Shown: positions 11,035-22,640 of the stretch, one piece after another
How positions within the stretch are numbered: the stretch's first letter is position 1
Layout: every line of letters begins with the position of its first letter
NCBI RefSeq assembly: GCF_027943255.1
Contig: NC_072896.1
Coordinates: 46,712,501-46,776,500 of the forward strand
DNA from: Anastrepha obliqua
Lineage: Eukaryota > Arthropoda > Insecta > Diptera > Tephritidae
Length of the DNA: 64,000 nt
Direction of reading: 5' to 3'
Program-made: the position numbers and the translations under genes
Notes under the pieces: model-generated
Told to the model about the DNA's origin: nothing
Database searches by the model: none
What the model saw: only the letters and a program-made list of their open reading frames with translations

Positions 11035-12226
11035 TTGGGTATGGGAATAAGTTTCCGTCCTCGTAAAAGAGGTGTCGTTGCTGATACTATTTTGGTGTTC
11101 GCTCTAGTAATATACAGGTGATTTGAAGGTGTATATGTAATGTGAGGTCTCGATCGTAGTAATTGACATTCGTTTGAAGCATTAAGAGCCTTTTATCTGA
11201 CGTCAAAAATGTCTACGTTCCGAAGAACCAGCATTCGCGGGAAGTCAAGCAGCATTATTAACTTTTAAAGAAAAGTGCAGCTGAAACGTCTCGTCCATTG
11301 ACCAATATTTGCGGTAATCACGCCCCACCCAATACAAAAAAAAGAGAGGTTTCGACGCTTCCAAAGTGGCAATTTCGACGAGAGTGATAAAGATCGCGAA
11401 GGTACACCGAAAAAATTCAAAGATACTCAACTACGACAATTATTGGATGAAGACGCATGTTGAACCCTTGATGATATGTCTATAGAGTTAGATGTTGACA
11501 GATCAACCGTCAGTAAACGTTTGAAGGCGATGGGAATGGTCCAGAAAGCAGGTAACTGGGTGCCACATCAATTGAAGGAGAGGGATGTCGAGAGACGTTT
11601 GGTGAAAAGAAAAGGTTTTCTGCATCGCATCGTCACTGGTGATGAATAATGGATCTATTATGATAACACTAAGCGTCGAAAATGTTGGATCCTACCAGGG
11701 GAACCAGGTCTATTGACAGGTGGAAAAATATTCATGCTTCCAAAGTTATGTTGTGCATCAGGTGGGATCAGAAGGGTGTCATCTATTATGAACTCCTTAA
11801 ATCATCTGAAACCATCTGGCGATCGTTACCAACTGCAGATAATCCGTTTGAATCGAGCTCTCCCAAGAAAAGCGGTCGGAATGGCACGGTAGACATGACA
11901 AACTGATTTTGCTGCATGACAACGCCAGCCAAGCTTTGCTAAATCGGTCCAGAAATATTTAGAGGAATTGAAATAGGAACTCTTGCCCCACCCTCCATAT
12001 TCCCCACACATTCCTCCTTCGGATTACCATCTGTTCCGATTTCCGATCAAAGCAGTCATTCCTTATTGGAGAGCGGTTTACTTTTTACGAGAGCATCGCA
12101 AACTGGCTCAATGAATGGAGCAAGTCAAAAGAACTCGAATTATTCGTCAGAAGAATCCATATGCTGCCTGAAAGATGGAGTAACGTTGACGAAATCGAAA
12201 CGACCGAAACTTATTCCCACACTCAA
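11035..12226 (+). pseudogene. mariner element copy A with degraded transposase
   Basis: The left terminal repeat TTGGGTATGGGAATAAG is matched by a mutated inverted copy ending at 12226, with TA on both sides. The plus strand encodes, through stops and shifts, GNFDESDKDREGTPKKF, DVDRSTVSKRLKAMGMVQK, FLHRIVTGDE (first catalytic D), and a degenerate HPPYSPHIPPSDYHLF near 11980. This is the HTH plus DD34D layout of mariner. About 100 bp near the 3' end are missing compared with copy B. Confidence 0.85.
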
Positions 12227-12778
12227 TATTATTATAGGTACTAGAGCGCCGGCTTGTATGTAAACGTGGAATTATATCATCAGTGATGCGCCCAATATTG
12301 TTGGTATTTAATTTTCCTACCCTATTTATAACTATTACTCTTACATATAAATAAATAAAAAAAAATAAAAATAAATAATTTTCCTACATACATACATACG
12401 TATATACGTTTATATCTATGTGCAGGCTTGGTTTTTCGATTTTTTTGGAACAAAAGAATTGTGAATGTGACGACTCACCTGCAAGGCGCTACACTTAATG
12501 AATGAGTGACTGGGTAAGTGAGTGAAAGTTTGAAAGAGCGACCACTTTGGAATGACAAACACCTACAGGAAAAGATACAAACACAATTTTAGACTTAAAA
12601 AGCATTTCAATAGTATGCCAGTTAGACATTTTTGTATTCATTTGTACTTTTTGTAAATAACGGGTGGCTAGACAGCAGTTTCCTTATATAGTTTGAAATA
12701 CTTGTTTCTTTGATTTTGCAACGTTTTTAACTTCGGGCAGCTTATTTATTTTAATTACTTGGGAGTGAAAAGAGGTTT
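12227..12778. other. Region without recognised genes
   Basis: An A-rich run of AAATAAATAAA type near 12345-12380 and CATA repeats near 12390-12410 are visible. Nothing else is recognised. Confidence 0.5.
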
Positions 12779-12809
12779 CTACACTTGGATCTTAGCCATA
12801 AGACCGAGA
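12779..12809 (-). pseudogene. U2 snRNA 5'-end fragment
   Basis: The minus strand reads TCTCGG, then CTTATGGCTAAGATC, then AAGTGTAG, matching the 5' end of U2 snRNA in about 29 of 31 positions. It then diverges exactly where the branch-point recognition sequence GTAGTA should be (AGAAACC instead). No further U2 sequence follows, so this is a short retro-fragment or chance relic. Confidence 0.5.
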
Positions 12810-13009
12810 TACGGTCGCCGTAGTCGAATACCAAGTTTTTCAATAAGTTTTGCGGTCCGATAAAAGAGGGCATTGCTACTAGCCTAAATGTTTTTGTTAT
12901 GTTGGTACACTCTTCATATGAACGTACAAACATATGTGAGGTTTCATTGCAATCTTTCAATTCATTCTTTACAAGCCATTTAGTACCGGCGTGTCACAGT
13001 CGTATAAAA

Positions 13010-14040
13010 TCAAGTATCATCCGGTGTTTGCATTTTTATTTTTGGAAGGTTTAAAAGCAACGGAATTTTATGAACGAATGTTAAAAGTGTATAAGGATTT
13101 CTCACTTTTCGCCATCAATTAGTACCATAGAAAGATGAGTTGCATAATTTAAACGCTTTCAAGAGAATCCACGTCAAGGACGTCCAAAAACAGTAACAAC
13201 AGCAGAAATCGTAGGAAAACGACAGGAAATCGTATTGGAAAATCGTCAAGTGACTGCAAGAGATTAAGTAGAAATTCCCGACATCCCGTTGAGCAGTGTA
13301 AGCAATATTTTGACTGAAGTATTGTGTTTCAGAAAGCTGTAGTGCACAATGGGTTCCGCATTCGCTAACAATGAAAAACAAAACACATTCGAATGCGACT
13401 TTCTCAGCAACATTTTGAGGGGTTTCGGAAGGATAAAATGGATTTTGTGCATTGATCCATCACTGTGTGTGAGACTTGGGTCTATCACCATGATCCTAAA
13501 TCAAAACCTGGTTCTTCGGGTCCGAAACGAGTTCCCGTCCAGAAATAGGCCAAGAAGGTGTTAGCATAATTTTTTTAGGATGCGAAAGGAATTTTATTTG
13601 TGGACTACTTGTAAACTGGTAAAACAATAAATTCTGAATATTATTGTAACCTTTTAGACCAACTAAAAGAAAAAATTCGTGAAAAAAGACCCAGTTTGCA
13701 AAGGAAAAAATTTATTTTTCATCAGGACAATGCACCGTGTCACAAGAACATTTCGACAATCGCTAAAAACCATGAATTAAAGTTCGAATAGTTGGATTAT
13801 CCACCGTATTCGCCAGATCTGGTCCCTAGCGTTTTGCATTTGTTTCCAGACCTGAAAAAATGCATGCGCGGAAAGCGTTTTTCATCAAAGGATTAGGTCA
13901 TAACAGTTGTGGAAGCGTATTTTGCAGCCCTTACAGATTCTCACTTCGAGGATGGGATTCATAAATAGGAATCTTGTTAGAGTTTTGATGATCAGAAAGA
14001 CTATACTAAATAATAAAGTGTATTTCAAACCATAAAATCG
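13010..14040 (+). pseudogene. mariner transposase pseudogene (second lineage)
   Basis: Recognisable blocks in shifting frames are WVYHHDPKSKPG-like, GPKRVPVQK, KGILFVDYL, LLDQLKEKIREKRPSLQRKK, then FHQDNAPCHKN and DYPPYSPDLVPS, followed by LKKCMRGKRFSSKD. This is a DD34D mariner of the lineage with the HDPESK motif, unlike the mariner at 11035. Several stops and frameshifts are present. I could not define its terminal repeats. Confidence 0.8.
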
Positions 14041-14074
14041 TGTTTTTCTAATGAAACCGCAAAACTTATTGGAG

Positions 14075-14345
14075 AACAGTATGTTGGTGCGTGAGTACCA
14101 TTTCGAAGTGCGCAGGTCCAAATCTCCGTGCGTGAAACACTAAATGATAAACTTTTTTTCTAAGAGCGGTTGCCCCTCGAGTGTATTTCTGCCATGAAAG
14201 ACCTCCTCATATAAAATATCTGTCGTTCGGAGTCGGCTTGAAACTGTAGGTCCCTCCATTTGGGGCACAACATCAAGACGCATGCCACAAATAGGAGGAG
14301 GGGTTCGGCCAAATACCCAAAAAGGGTGTAAGTATGTCAAACAAC
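14075..14345 (+). repeat. tRNA-derived SINE copy
   Basis: The head reads GTTGGTGCGTGAGTACCATT with a decayed B box (GGTCCAAATCTC). The body follows (CGGTTGCCCCTCGAG, CGGAGTCGGCTTGAAACTG), then the typical end CAAAAAGGGTGTAAG. It lies directly after the mariner pseudogene. Confidence 0.75.
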
Positions 14346-14460
14346 CTAAGCTGGAACACTTCAAAACAATCCGAAACATTTTTAGTATAGAAAATTGACT
14401 GCCAATTACTTCAGAAATTTGGGAGTTGAAGGAGTCAAAATAAGAATTTTTGAAGTTATA

Positions 14461-14823
14461 TAGGGTGTTTTTTTTAGAGGTTAGGTTTTCAAGATGAAAT
14501 AAAACGTATATAATTTAATGTTATGGCCAAGAATTTAGCTTTATTATAAAGATAAGGGTTTGCCATTATGTTTTAAAAATGATACCCATTCAACCAAAAG
14601 TGAGCTTCATCGCTGAACAAAATTTTCTTCGATGCGTCGCGCGAACCGAACCATTATTTTCGTAATAAATTTGCACGATTCGCAGACGTTATTCAGGTGT
14701 AAATCTATTCATTATGAAATGGCAAACCAAACTGAGCATAAATCAAGTGACAGCTGTCAAAAAGACCATCTACGAAAAAAGTAGTGCCAACTTGAAAACC
14801 TAACCTCTAAAAAAAACACCCTA
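14461..14823 (-). mobile_element. Tc1/mariner-type MITE, 363 bp
   Basis: Perfect 33-bp terminal inverted repeats begin TAGGGTGTTTTTTTTAGAGG and are flanked by TA. The minus strand retains an N-terminal scrap (MNRFTPE, VQIYYENNGSVRAT) joined to FSDEAHFWLNGY, the region around the first catalytic aspartate. The element is thus an internal deletion derivative of an autonomous ITm element. Confidence 0.9.
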
Positions 14824-15560
14824 TAGGAACGAGTGCTTAGACTAATATTAGACTCCAATTCAAAAGCCTCCAAGAATAAGAATAAGGGAACACGATGCAT
14901 AATCGGTTTGGAAACTGGAGAATGGCTGTTAGCAAATGAGAAATTAAATTATTATCTATTAACTTATTTGCAAATGAATTCATCTGAATTAAATTAACAC
15001 TAAAAAGTCTATCTTGGGCAGGTTTGATTATTTCGTAAATTAGGCCAAACAGTTTTATTTAGATTAAAATCTGCTAAAAGAGACTTTTTGTATTACTTGC
15101 ATGTACGTCAATGATATTATTTACGCGAGCGCAGTACAGCAAATCACTACTACCAGGAGGAATGCACAAATAAAGAGTTTACCCAATGAGCCGCAAATGC
15201 AAGCACAAAGCTGATCAAGCAGTGAATCATTATTTGAAGGCTGAAAAGCGATGATGAGTGAACACATAACGGCAATTAGGAGTGTTAGGTGTAAGGGCCT
15301 GCTTCCTATCGACAATATCACTAGTCTGAGGCGTGGGCTTAAACGACGACAAATGTAGCCCTTTCAGTCGGACTGCTGCATACATTGAGATTTGCATTTG
15401 AGTTGCTTTCAACAACAATTGTAGACGCTATGCGAGTTTTGTTTACATTATCATTGTTATTTGAGACAGAATTCAAACCAGCAGAGGCAGCAAACGTTAG
15501 CAACGTCAGCGAACGAAATAAAGGGTACTCAATTTACAGATATCGGATTTTAAATTAAAA
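14824..15560. other. Region without recognised genes
   Basis: Short open frames on the minus strand at 15121-15418 have no family signature. No repeat boundary is visible. Confidence 0.45.
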
Positions 15561-15599
15561 TAAGCCAATGAAAATTCAAAGTGATTCAAAGCAATCTTT

Positions 15600-16560
15600 A
15601 TTATTTTTGTGTAGGGCCATTCATAAGATTTATTTTTTAAAAGTTGTCCCTTTGAAATGTTGGCGGCAACTGCGCCGTAATTCGGTTATCCCTAAACATC
15701 AATTTTGAGTGACTCGCTGGGCGACCTCGGGTGGTATCCCGTCAGTAACTTTAGTATTGTTGGCTTCCAATGCAACCAAATGTTATGGAGATCACGGGCT
15801 TTAATTTGCGGCATCAAGCAATCGTCTATCCTGGCGCGATAGCGTTCGCCATTCACTGTTACATTGGCGCCAGCCTCGTCTTTGAGAGGCCGCACCAAAC
15901 GGTTGTTTTCAATGGATATAATGGCTGTTCTTGAATGGCTTCGGGTTGCTCTTCAACTCAAATACGACTATTTTTCTTATTGACGTAACCATTAATCCAA
16001 AAATGAGTCTCATCCCTGAACAAAATTCAGGTCCCAAAATGCGGATCGTCGGTGAGTTTTTCAAGAGTCCAACAACCTAAATTATGACGCTTAGGAAGAT
16101 CGGCCGGCTTTAAATCTTGGACTAGCTGTATTTTATACCCTTTCAAGCCAATATCTTTGCGTAAAGTCGGTCAGGTGGTGCCATAAAATAGGCCAAGTTG
16201 TCGATTCTTCGGGGTCTTCGGCAAAATTCTCATTCTCTTCACTTCATGCTGTACGTGGTTTAATCGGTCGAGCATCATCCATTAGTTTAAAGTTATTCTC
16301 AATTGTGCCGATGGTTTGCCGAATAGTGCGTTCGGTAGGACAGTATGTACACCATAAGTTGATCTGAGCGCGCGATGAAACTTTACACAGAGCGTCGATT
16401 ATCGTAATGCGATTGTATGATTTGTAAATGTTGTTGACGCGTAAGTCAATGATGTTGTTGATGCGAAGTCGTCCATGATGAAATGTCAATGAATACTGAA
16501 AAATATTATATACTTGAATTTAGTTAGACGGTAGTCATGCGTGATCTGTCAGAAAAACCC
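15600..16560 (-). pseudogene. Tc1/mariner (ITm) transposase pseudogene
   Basis: On the minus strand the N-terminal part reads PTERTIRQTIGTIE and DDARPIKPRTA (HTH and linker, 16489-16244). A central FSDETHFWINGYVNKKNSRI-like segment follows near 16000, then VRPLKDEAGANVTVNGERYR (15898-15835) and LHNIWLHW. Frameshifts and stops are frequent and the last catalytic region is lost. It belongs to the same broad group as the MITE at 14461. The sequence TCTGTCAGAAAAACCCTA near 16545 may be one terminus. Confidence 0.75.
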
Positions 16561-16899
16561 TATTGGAAAAAGTACCTCCAATCTGATCACCCGTTGGTAG
16601 AAGAGTCACCTTCGGCAGAAAAGCCCAGATTCTTTGCACACCCGACATTGCTGGATTAGTAGGCGCAACAGCTGTTACGTCCAACACCAACATCGACGTC
16701 GGCGTATTGGTGGGGTTACTAAGCCAAATTAATTGAAAAAAAATATCTTTGACTTTGACTTAAAAGCTTGACTTTCTTAGCTATAATAATGCGTTTTTAT
16801 CGAGAAATATCTAAATTTCTACGACATTTTGTTTAAAAATTGGTTGAATTTCGGGACATGAGCTTTGAGCTTATAATGGAAAGCACAGTGGGGCATTTA
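16561..16899. other. Region without recognised genes
   Basis: Nothing recognisable is visible here between the ITm pseudogene and the Tigger-like element. Confidence 0.4.
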
Positions 16900-17399
16900 T
16901 GAGTACACCCAACTTTTTTTTTACTCAGTAGATACGTTCCTTAGAAAAGCGTGCAAAAAAAAAAATCGTGTAAAAAACACATGCGACATATGGTAAATTT
17001 GGGGATTTGTTGCACAACTTAAAAAAATCGCTTAAGATGAAAAAACCCTAAATATTTTCCCAAAAAACCGTACGAAAGAACTAATAATGAAATCCATGCA
17101 AACAAAAATTAAAATTAGTATACAGTGAAAATTCAATCCATAAGTACCAAATATAAAACTTGAAACTGAAATTAGGAACAAAAATCAATTTTGCAACTAT
17201 TCATCGCTACTTGATAACAAGCGTACACGTACGGACTGTTCCAGAAATGCTATCATCGGCAGATATGTCAGATATGTCTACCACAGCTGTCGGGTATGTT
17301 TCAAATGAAGAATTTCGTTCGTTATTAACGACCTCTGCTGGTTATAAGGTCTGTTATTAGTGCCTGTTTTTTGGTTTCTGAAGTTGCTTATATAATTCT

Positions 17400-18470
17400 T
17401 GATATCCAGCTACACTAAACTTACGATTAGGCTGAAATTTTAATGCTCGATCCATGTCAGGAAAATGTTGTTCCATACTTGTAGCTAATTATAAGCCCTC
17501 GCGAATTAAATCAGTCGTTCATATCGGCTTCTTTATTATCATAAACTGTCATAAATTCTATCAAATCGTCCCCATCGATGCCAGCCGTTTGCGTGTTGTT
17601 GAAACCTTGGCCACCTATTGCATTCGATAGATTTATAATTTCAGAACACACGTCTGATTTTTGTACTACGAAACTTCCACTTTTGACGCATGCTGGCAAA
17701 AGTTTTTCCAACAAGCATTTAAGGTCGATTGGCGCAACTGTGCCATGCTTCCCTAACATTCCAATTTCTTTCTTCTACTGAATCTAAAATATATTTAAAC
17801 GTTTGCTTGATGTAGTACATTTCAAATGCTGCCCTGATCGAATGGCTGAGTCAGCGCGGTGGTGTTGGGCGGTAGAAACAGCAATTAAATATTTGAATGA
17901 TCCAGAGCTGGGTGGCTGGGCGCATCACCAGCTGATTTTTCAGATTTTGCTATGCACGTTCTTTTAGGCATATGGAGTATAACTGCCCTGTTGAATTATT
18001 TTTCCTAGTTTATCCGGAAAATTTTTTGCAACATTTTCATCTGTTGATGCTAACTTTTATTTTACATTGTCAAAAGCGTGTCTTTTTAGAAAACCTATCA
18101 GCTATTCCTCACTTGCATTAAATACCAGTTTCTTCGTTGCCTGAAGACTTGTTGATGGTTCAAATTTCTGAAGTTGCTTGTATATTTTAAGTGATTTCTC
18201 TTTTATAACTTTCACATCAGTAGGTATTTTTTGTTTTTTTGCAAATCTTCCATTTAAAACACCATGGGTTTTTCCGTTTCCTCCAAGATAGGATTTCGAC
18301 TATAAGAAGATGTCTTAGAACTAAGTTCCGATCCAGAAATTATTGATTGTCGAATGGAATTCTCATTTTTTCTAATTATTCTTACAGTCGCTTCGCTTAA
18401 ACCAAAAGCTTCGCCAACAGATGCGGGACCTTCGCCTCTCTGCAGACAGTCTATGGCTCGGAGCAGCAAA
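17400..18470 (-). pseudogene. Tigger/pogo transposase pseudogene
   Basis: The HTH segment reads LLRAIDCLQRGEGPASVGEAFGLSEATVRIIRKNE (18469-18360), the psq-type DNA-binding domain. Further downstream on the minus strand come a degenerate LSHSIRAAFEMYYIKQTFKYI (compare the QPLDQGxxxxFKxYY motif) and RNWNVREAWHSCA near 17830-17740, then a C-terminal tail. Much of the DDE core between them is missing or shifted. Tigger elements insert at TA, which fits the flanks of this element. Confidence 0.75.
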
Positions 18471-18489
18471 CCTCTTGAAAAAAACTCCG

Positions 18490-20192
18490 GGTTGGAACAA
18501 GGTGTAATACGACCCGTGCCGAGGTTCAGCCTGGCCAGATCGAAAATAGCCCAGTCGTGAACGGAGTGCTTCGGATACCTGGCGACCTCCGGTTCTATCT
18601 AGTCTTACCTGTGCACACGGACTCGTGGGACCAAAAGTGGAGAAGAATTTAAATAAACATATTTCTAACAAGGAGGACGGTCCTCCCAAAAAACCGACGA
18701 AGGTGAACCCGACTGCTGCCACAGCTTTGAGCAAGGTAGTGTCCAGACCGCCAATAGTAGGAGGCAGAGGAGGCTTGAGCACACTAATCCCCAAAGACTT
18801 CAGACGAATTCGTCTTACGTCTTTCCTCCTCAAAATTCTAGAGAGGATAGTGGACGAGTACATACGGGGCGCTATACCAATGAATAAGTTCTCCTCGGCG
18901 CAGCATGCCTACACTACGCTTGTCGGGTTGGTGGAAAAATGTTTATCAAATAAAGAGTTTGCCATGGTTGCCTTCGTAGATATAGAAGGCGCCTTCAACA
19001 ACATATAGGCGAGAGCTATAGTAGATGCTTTAGAAGACTTTGGAGTTGAACCACACGTTGTTGCCCTGACAGAAGCAATACTCGACAGAAAGAAGGTAAC
19101 GGCAAAATTAGGCAGCACTACTCTAAGCAGACAGGTCTGCAGAGGCACACCTCAAGGTGGTGTCCTCTCCCCTCTCCTCTGGATTTTGGCGGTAAACTTG
19201 CTATTGCTGACTCTGGAGAGAGGGGGTTGCCACGTCACTGCATACGCAGATGACCTAGCAATTGTTGTTAAAGGCAGATATCTTAACACCCTCCTGGGCA
19301 TTCTGAGCTCTAACATGGCCACACTTAGGAGCTGGACTGAGAGTGGAGGACTCGCTATAAATCCGGCAAAAACTGAAATAATTATCTTCACAAAGAAACA
19401 TAGGCTTCCTATAATCTCCCTGCAGCGTGTATCAGGCAGAGGTTCCAGCCACAAAAACGACTAAATATATTCTCGGATAGCTAAGCGGTCATTAAACCAA
19501 TGAATGCGGCTATACTAAGATCAAAGTTTGTACAGGAATACCGAGCAGCCCTAAATGATATTAGCGTCGTATTCAAGGTCAGCCTTATTTGGGTTCCGGG
19601 ACACAGAGAATTGAGGGAAACTATAGAGCTGATGAGCTACCCAGAAAAGGTACTGCTTTTCAACTGTTCCGGGATAAAAGTACCATTGGAATACCTTTGG
19701 CCACGAGTAAATTAATAATAAAAAACAACATTACCCAAGAGGCCAATAAGTCTTGGGAAGAAGAAGATACATGCGTATCAGCCAGGCTACTATGGCCGCA
19801 AATAAACAAGAAAAGGACAAAGGAATCGCTTAGCCTCTCAAGAGAAGACATCTCGAAGGTCGTGGCTTGTGTCACCGGCCACTGGCTATTCGAAAGGCAT
19901 TCCTTGAGACTAGGAGTATTCTCCCATGAATATTGTAGAAGCTGTAGAGATGAGGAGGAGGAAGAAACAGTAGAGCACTTCCTTTGCAATTGTCCAGCCT
20001 TAGCTAAAATCAGAGCAGGTTGTCTAGGTAAAAACTTTTTCAACTCTCTTACAGAACTATCTGGTGCGGGAATTAGACCAATCCTGCCCTTCATAAGAGC
20101 CTCAAAATGGTTTCACGAAAGTGAATAAACAGGTTCCCGTGTCGCAGAGTAGTATCACAACGGACCTGTAACGGACCTAACCTAACCTAACG
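18490..20192 (+). pseudogene. 5'-truncated non-LTR retrotransposon (RT plus RNase H)
   Basis: Reverse transcriptase blocks are visible: RIRLTSFLLKILERIVDEYI, VAFVDIEGAFNNI, GTPQGGVLSPLLW and TAYADDLAI. An RNase H remnant (IWVPGHRELR) and the C-terminal zinc-like segment (YCRSCRDEEEEETVEHFLCNCPAL) follow, ending KWFHESE at 20125. The 3' end is a (CCTAA)n-type tail near 20175-20192. An upstream basic segment is fused directly to RT, so there is also an internal deletion. The RNase H suggests the I/Loa/R1-like groups rather than classical jockey. It inserted into the Tigger-like element. Confidence 0.85.
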
Positions 20193-20483
20193 AAATTGCT
20201 TGTCTCTTCGGAATATTTTGTTGTTGTTTAGGCATTTTATTGATAAGAGTACTGTAAAAACGATGTAAAATAATATCGCTTATAGAACTTTTCTAAGCCG
20301 AAAATTTAACACAATATTACCTTTTTGAGTAGTAAACAGTTATTAACAGTATAAATCAAACTAAAAATTTCAACGCCAATTAAGAAAACTTTAATTTGAA
20401 CATTAACTTACCAACTTTATTGAAATTTTTAGTTCGTCCTACGAACTGAACACTTTTACACAATACTGACTAACGAAATGCTG

Positions 20484-20846
20484 TCTTCAAGCTGGGCCAT
20501 GTAAAATTTGCTTTTTGAGTCGGCTATAAAAAAAAACTAATCAATATTTTTTCAAACCTTTTGTTCATTTTGAAGATTGAACATTGTCATTTATGAATGA
20601 AATAACATCGTTCAAATGACCGCCAATGAATATATAAAATGAGCTTCATCAGAAAAGGAGAAGAAGACTCCCACTTTGGAAATAGGTTTTCAATATTTCC
20701 CAATTTTGTTCAAGCGTATAGCGTCCCATTTCGTAAATGTCAAACCTTTAAGTAAATTATGAACACATTTCACATGTCATTTGTGTTACTATTCTCAAAA
20801 AAATAGGTGGTTCAAAAAGCAAACTCTATATGGCCCACCCTGTACA
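20484..20846 (-). mobile_element. ITm-type MITE with GGGTGGGCCAT ends
   Basis: The left end TGGGCCATGTAAAATTTGC and the right end (reverse complement CAGGGTGGGCCATATAGAG) are inverted, with TA after the right end. Inside, the minus strand retains DEAHF, the first catalytic site region of a Tc1/mariner transposase. The left terminus is eroded. Confidence 0.65.
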
Positions 20847-21529
20847 ACGAGATAAAGAAACAAACGAAAATAAAAATCGGGTATTCCCCGTAAAGTAAAC
20901 AAGCCATGAAATATACCAAGTCACTAATACATCTATAGACATATGGTTTGTTTACTTATGTATTCCGGGGGTTGCGGTAATTCCCCAATTGTACTTTGTT
21001 GCTTTATACACAAGTTTTTACAAGACACTGCCAAAATTAAAATTTACAATTTTTTTAGGGATTCGTGCTAGAACAAAAAATTCGCGTAAAAATATGTATT
21101 AATTCTTATTGGTGAACCGACCGCGATATTTCAAAATCGCGTAAGAAAATACCGTGTAAGAAAAAAGTTGGGTGTACTTACATACAGATGTTTAATGTAC
21201 TTCCAACACTTCTCTTCTTTACACATAAGTTCTAAAACATCATATAATATCTTCAGGATTTCAATGTGATAGAAGGCCAAGTGAGATTGTACATGCATAC
21301 ATACATGCATATGATATGATTCACTTTGTACAAGATTTTAGTAAATGTAGCTGCTACTTTATCTTTAGTTGCACAATATTTCAACTCAAAAAGTTTATTT
21401 TCTCTTCTTTGTGCCAAAATCTCTTTTTATCGCGGATTTGCTAAGATTTCGCAAATAATCCACATCCTCCAATGAATGCGTCCAGCAGGAAATCATCAAT
21501 GAATTCATTGATCCTTTTTAACACGAATA

Positions 21530-22060
21530 GGTATTAGTTTATTCAGGCGGATCTTAAACAGACACCGGTTCCTCGTTTGCAGTCACAAACCAGTTAGATG
21601 TCAACATCTCTGTCGGTGCTTTACCATCCCACTGCTCGGTGTTTACAGCGGAAGCAGGTGCATTGCGGTACTTTATGCCTCCGACAAAGGCGACAAATTC
21701 ATCATTTGCAGCGGTAGTAAATCTGTTATGGATGCTCTATTGAACCATTCTAACAAAACACCATTAATCACCGAAATCCAAAATAGCATCTTATTAAATA
21801 AAAATGGCATGAGGATCATCCCGGAATGAAAAGCAGCGAGTACGCTGATACCAGAGCCGAAGAAGCCACTCAAGAACACTTACACTTCAGTGCACTTTTT
21901 GCTGTGAAAGATATTCGGAAAATGATACAAAAATTTCTTCAGGAAACGTGCAATAGTCAATGGATTAATTACCAGCAACACTAAAAAAAGCACAATCCTA
22001 CTGGCATCAAACAATTATATCCTAAGCACAGTTCTTCTTAGAGCCTCAAGAAAAGACGCT
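21530..22060 (+). pseudogene. LINE fragment: RNase H domain of a non-LTR element
   Basis: A decayed frame reads VYSGGS.TDTGSSFAVT, VGALPSHCSVFTAEAGALRY, then downstream segments resembling ITEIQNxxLLNKN and SWxIPAHxGIRxNExAD with many stops. This is the RNase H plus C-terminal region of a CR1/jockey-type retrotransposon, distinct from the LINE at 18490. It lies directly left of duplication copy B. Confidence 0.65.
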
Positions 22061-22390
22061 AAAGCCCTAAAACATGTTCCTCCTCGAATGGGTAGCTCGC
22101 ACGCAAACAAATTTTTAAAAGGCATCAATCTGACTTATTCCTTTCTTCCTAAAGTTGAATTGGAGCTCCGACACATATTATATAAGACTTCTTTTGAAAC
22201 GAACTCATTTCCAGTCGGGTTGAAGACAGCATTACCTCAACTACTGGATTGTAGCACTTTCCTACCGGCAATCTCGATCGTTCATTTATGTATGTATGTG
22301 ACTTAAAAGTATTGAACATCTCAGCTGAAGCAACACTAGCCAAACACCATACAAATTGACACTGACCGTTATTAAAATAAATAAATAAGT

Positions 22391-22640
22391 GGCGCGTACT
22401 CTTCTGTTAGGGCTTTGGCCGAGCTCCTCCTGCTATTTGTGGCGTGCGTTTTGTTATTGTTACACAAATGGGGGGACCTAAAGTTTTTTAAAGAGGTTTG
22501 CCATTGCCTGTCGAGGAGCGACCGCTATTAGAAAGAACTTTTTCTATCATTTTGCTGTTTCATGTACGGAGACTCGAACCTACGCACTTTCGCATGGTAC
22601 CCACGCACGAAGGCATTCGGCTACGCCGGCCACCACAAAG
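22391..22640 (-). repeat. tRNA-derived SINE, copy B counterpart
   Basis: Same insertion as 231-545, but about 80 bp of the body are deleted between GGGGGACCTAAAG and AGAGGTTTGCCATTG. Confidence 0.75.

Larger units (their letters stand above)
10..12226. repeat. Segmental duplication, copy A
   Basis: This block is repeated in the same orientation at about 22163-36465. Shared landmarks, in order, are a SINE, a long non-coding flank, a hAT element with the same target duplication, a promoter, a two-exon PB1 gene and a mariner. Non-coding parts look roughly 95% identical by eye. The left boundary is uncertain because the window starts only nine bases before similarity begins. The right boundary coincides with the mariner 3' terminal repeat; the sequences beyond the two mariners differ. 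Confidence 0.9.
16900..21178 (-). mobile_element. pogo/Tigger-like element interrupted by a LINE and a MITE
   Basis: The left end GAGTACACCCAACTTTTTT and the right end, reverse complemented AGTACACCCAACTTTTTT, are inverted and flanked by TA. The minus strand carries CENP-B-type HTH and transposase pieces (17400-18470, with a probable start at 20235). A LINE at about 18490-20192 separates the first codons from the HTH. An ITm MITE lies at 20484-20846. Confidence 0.7.
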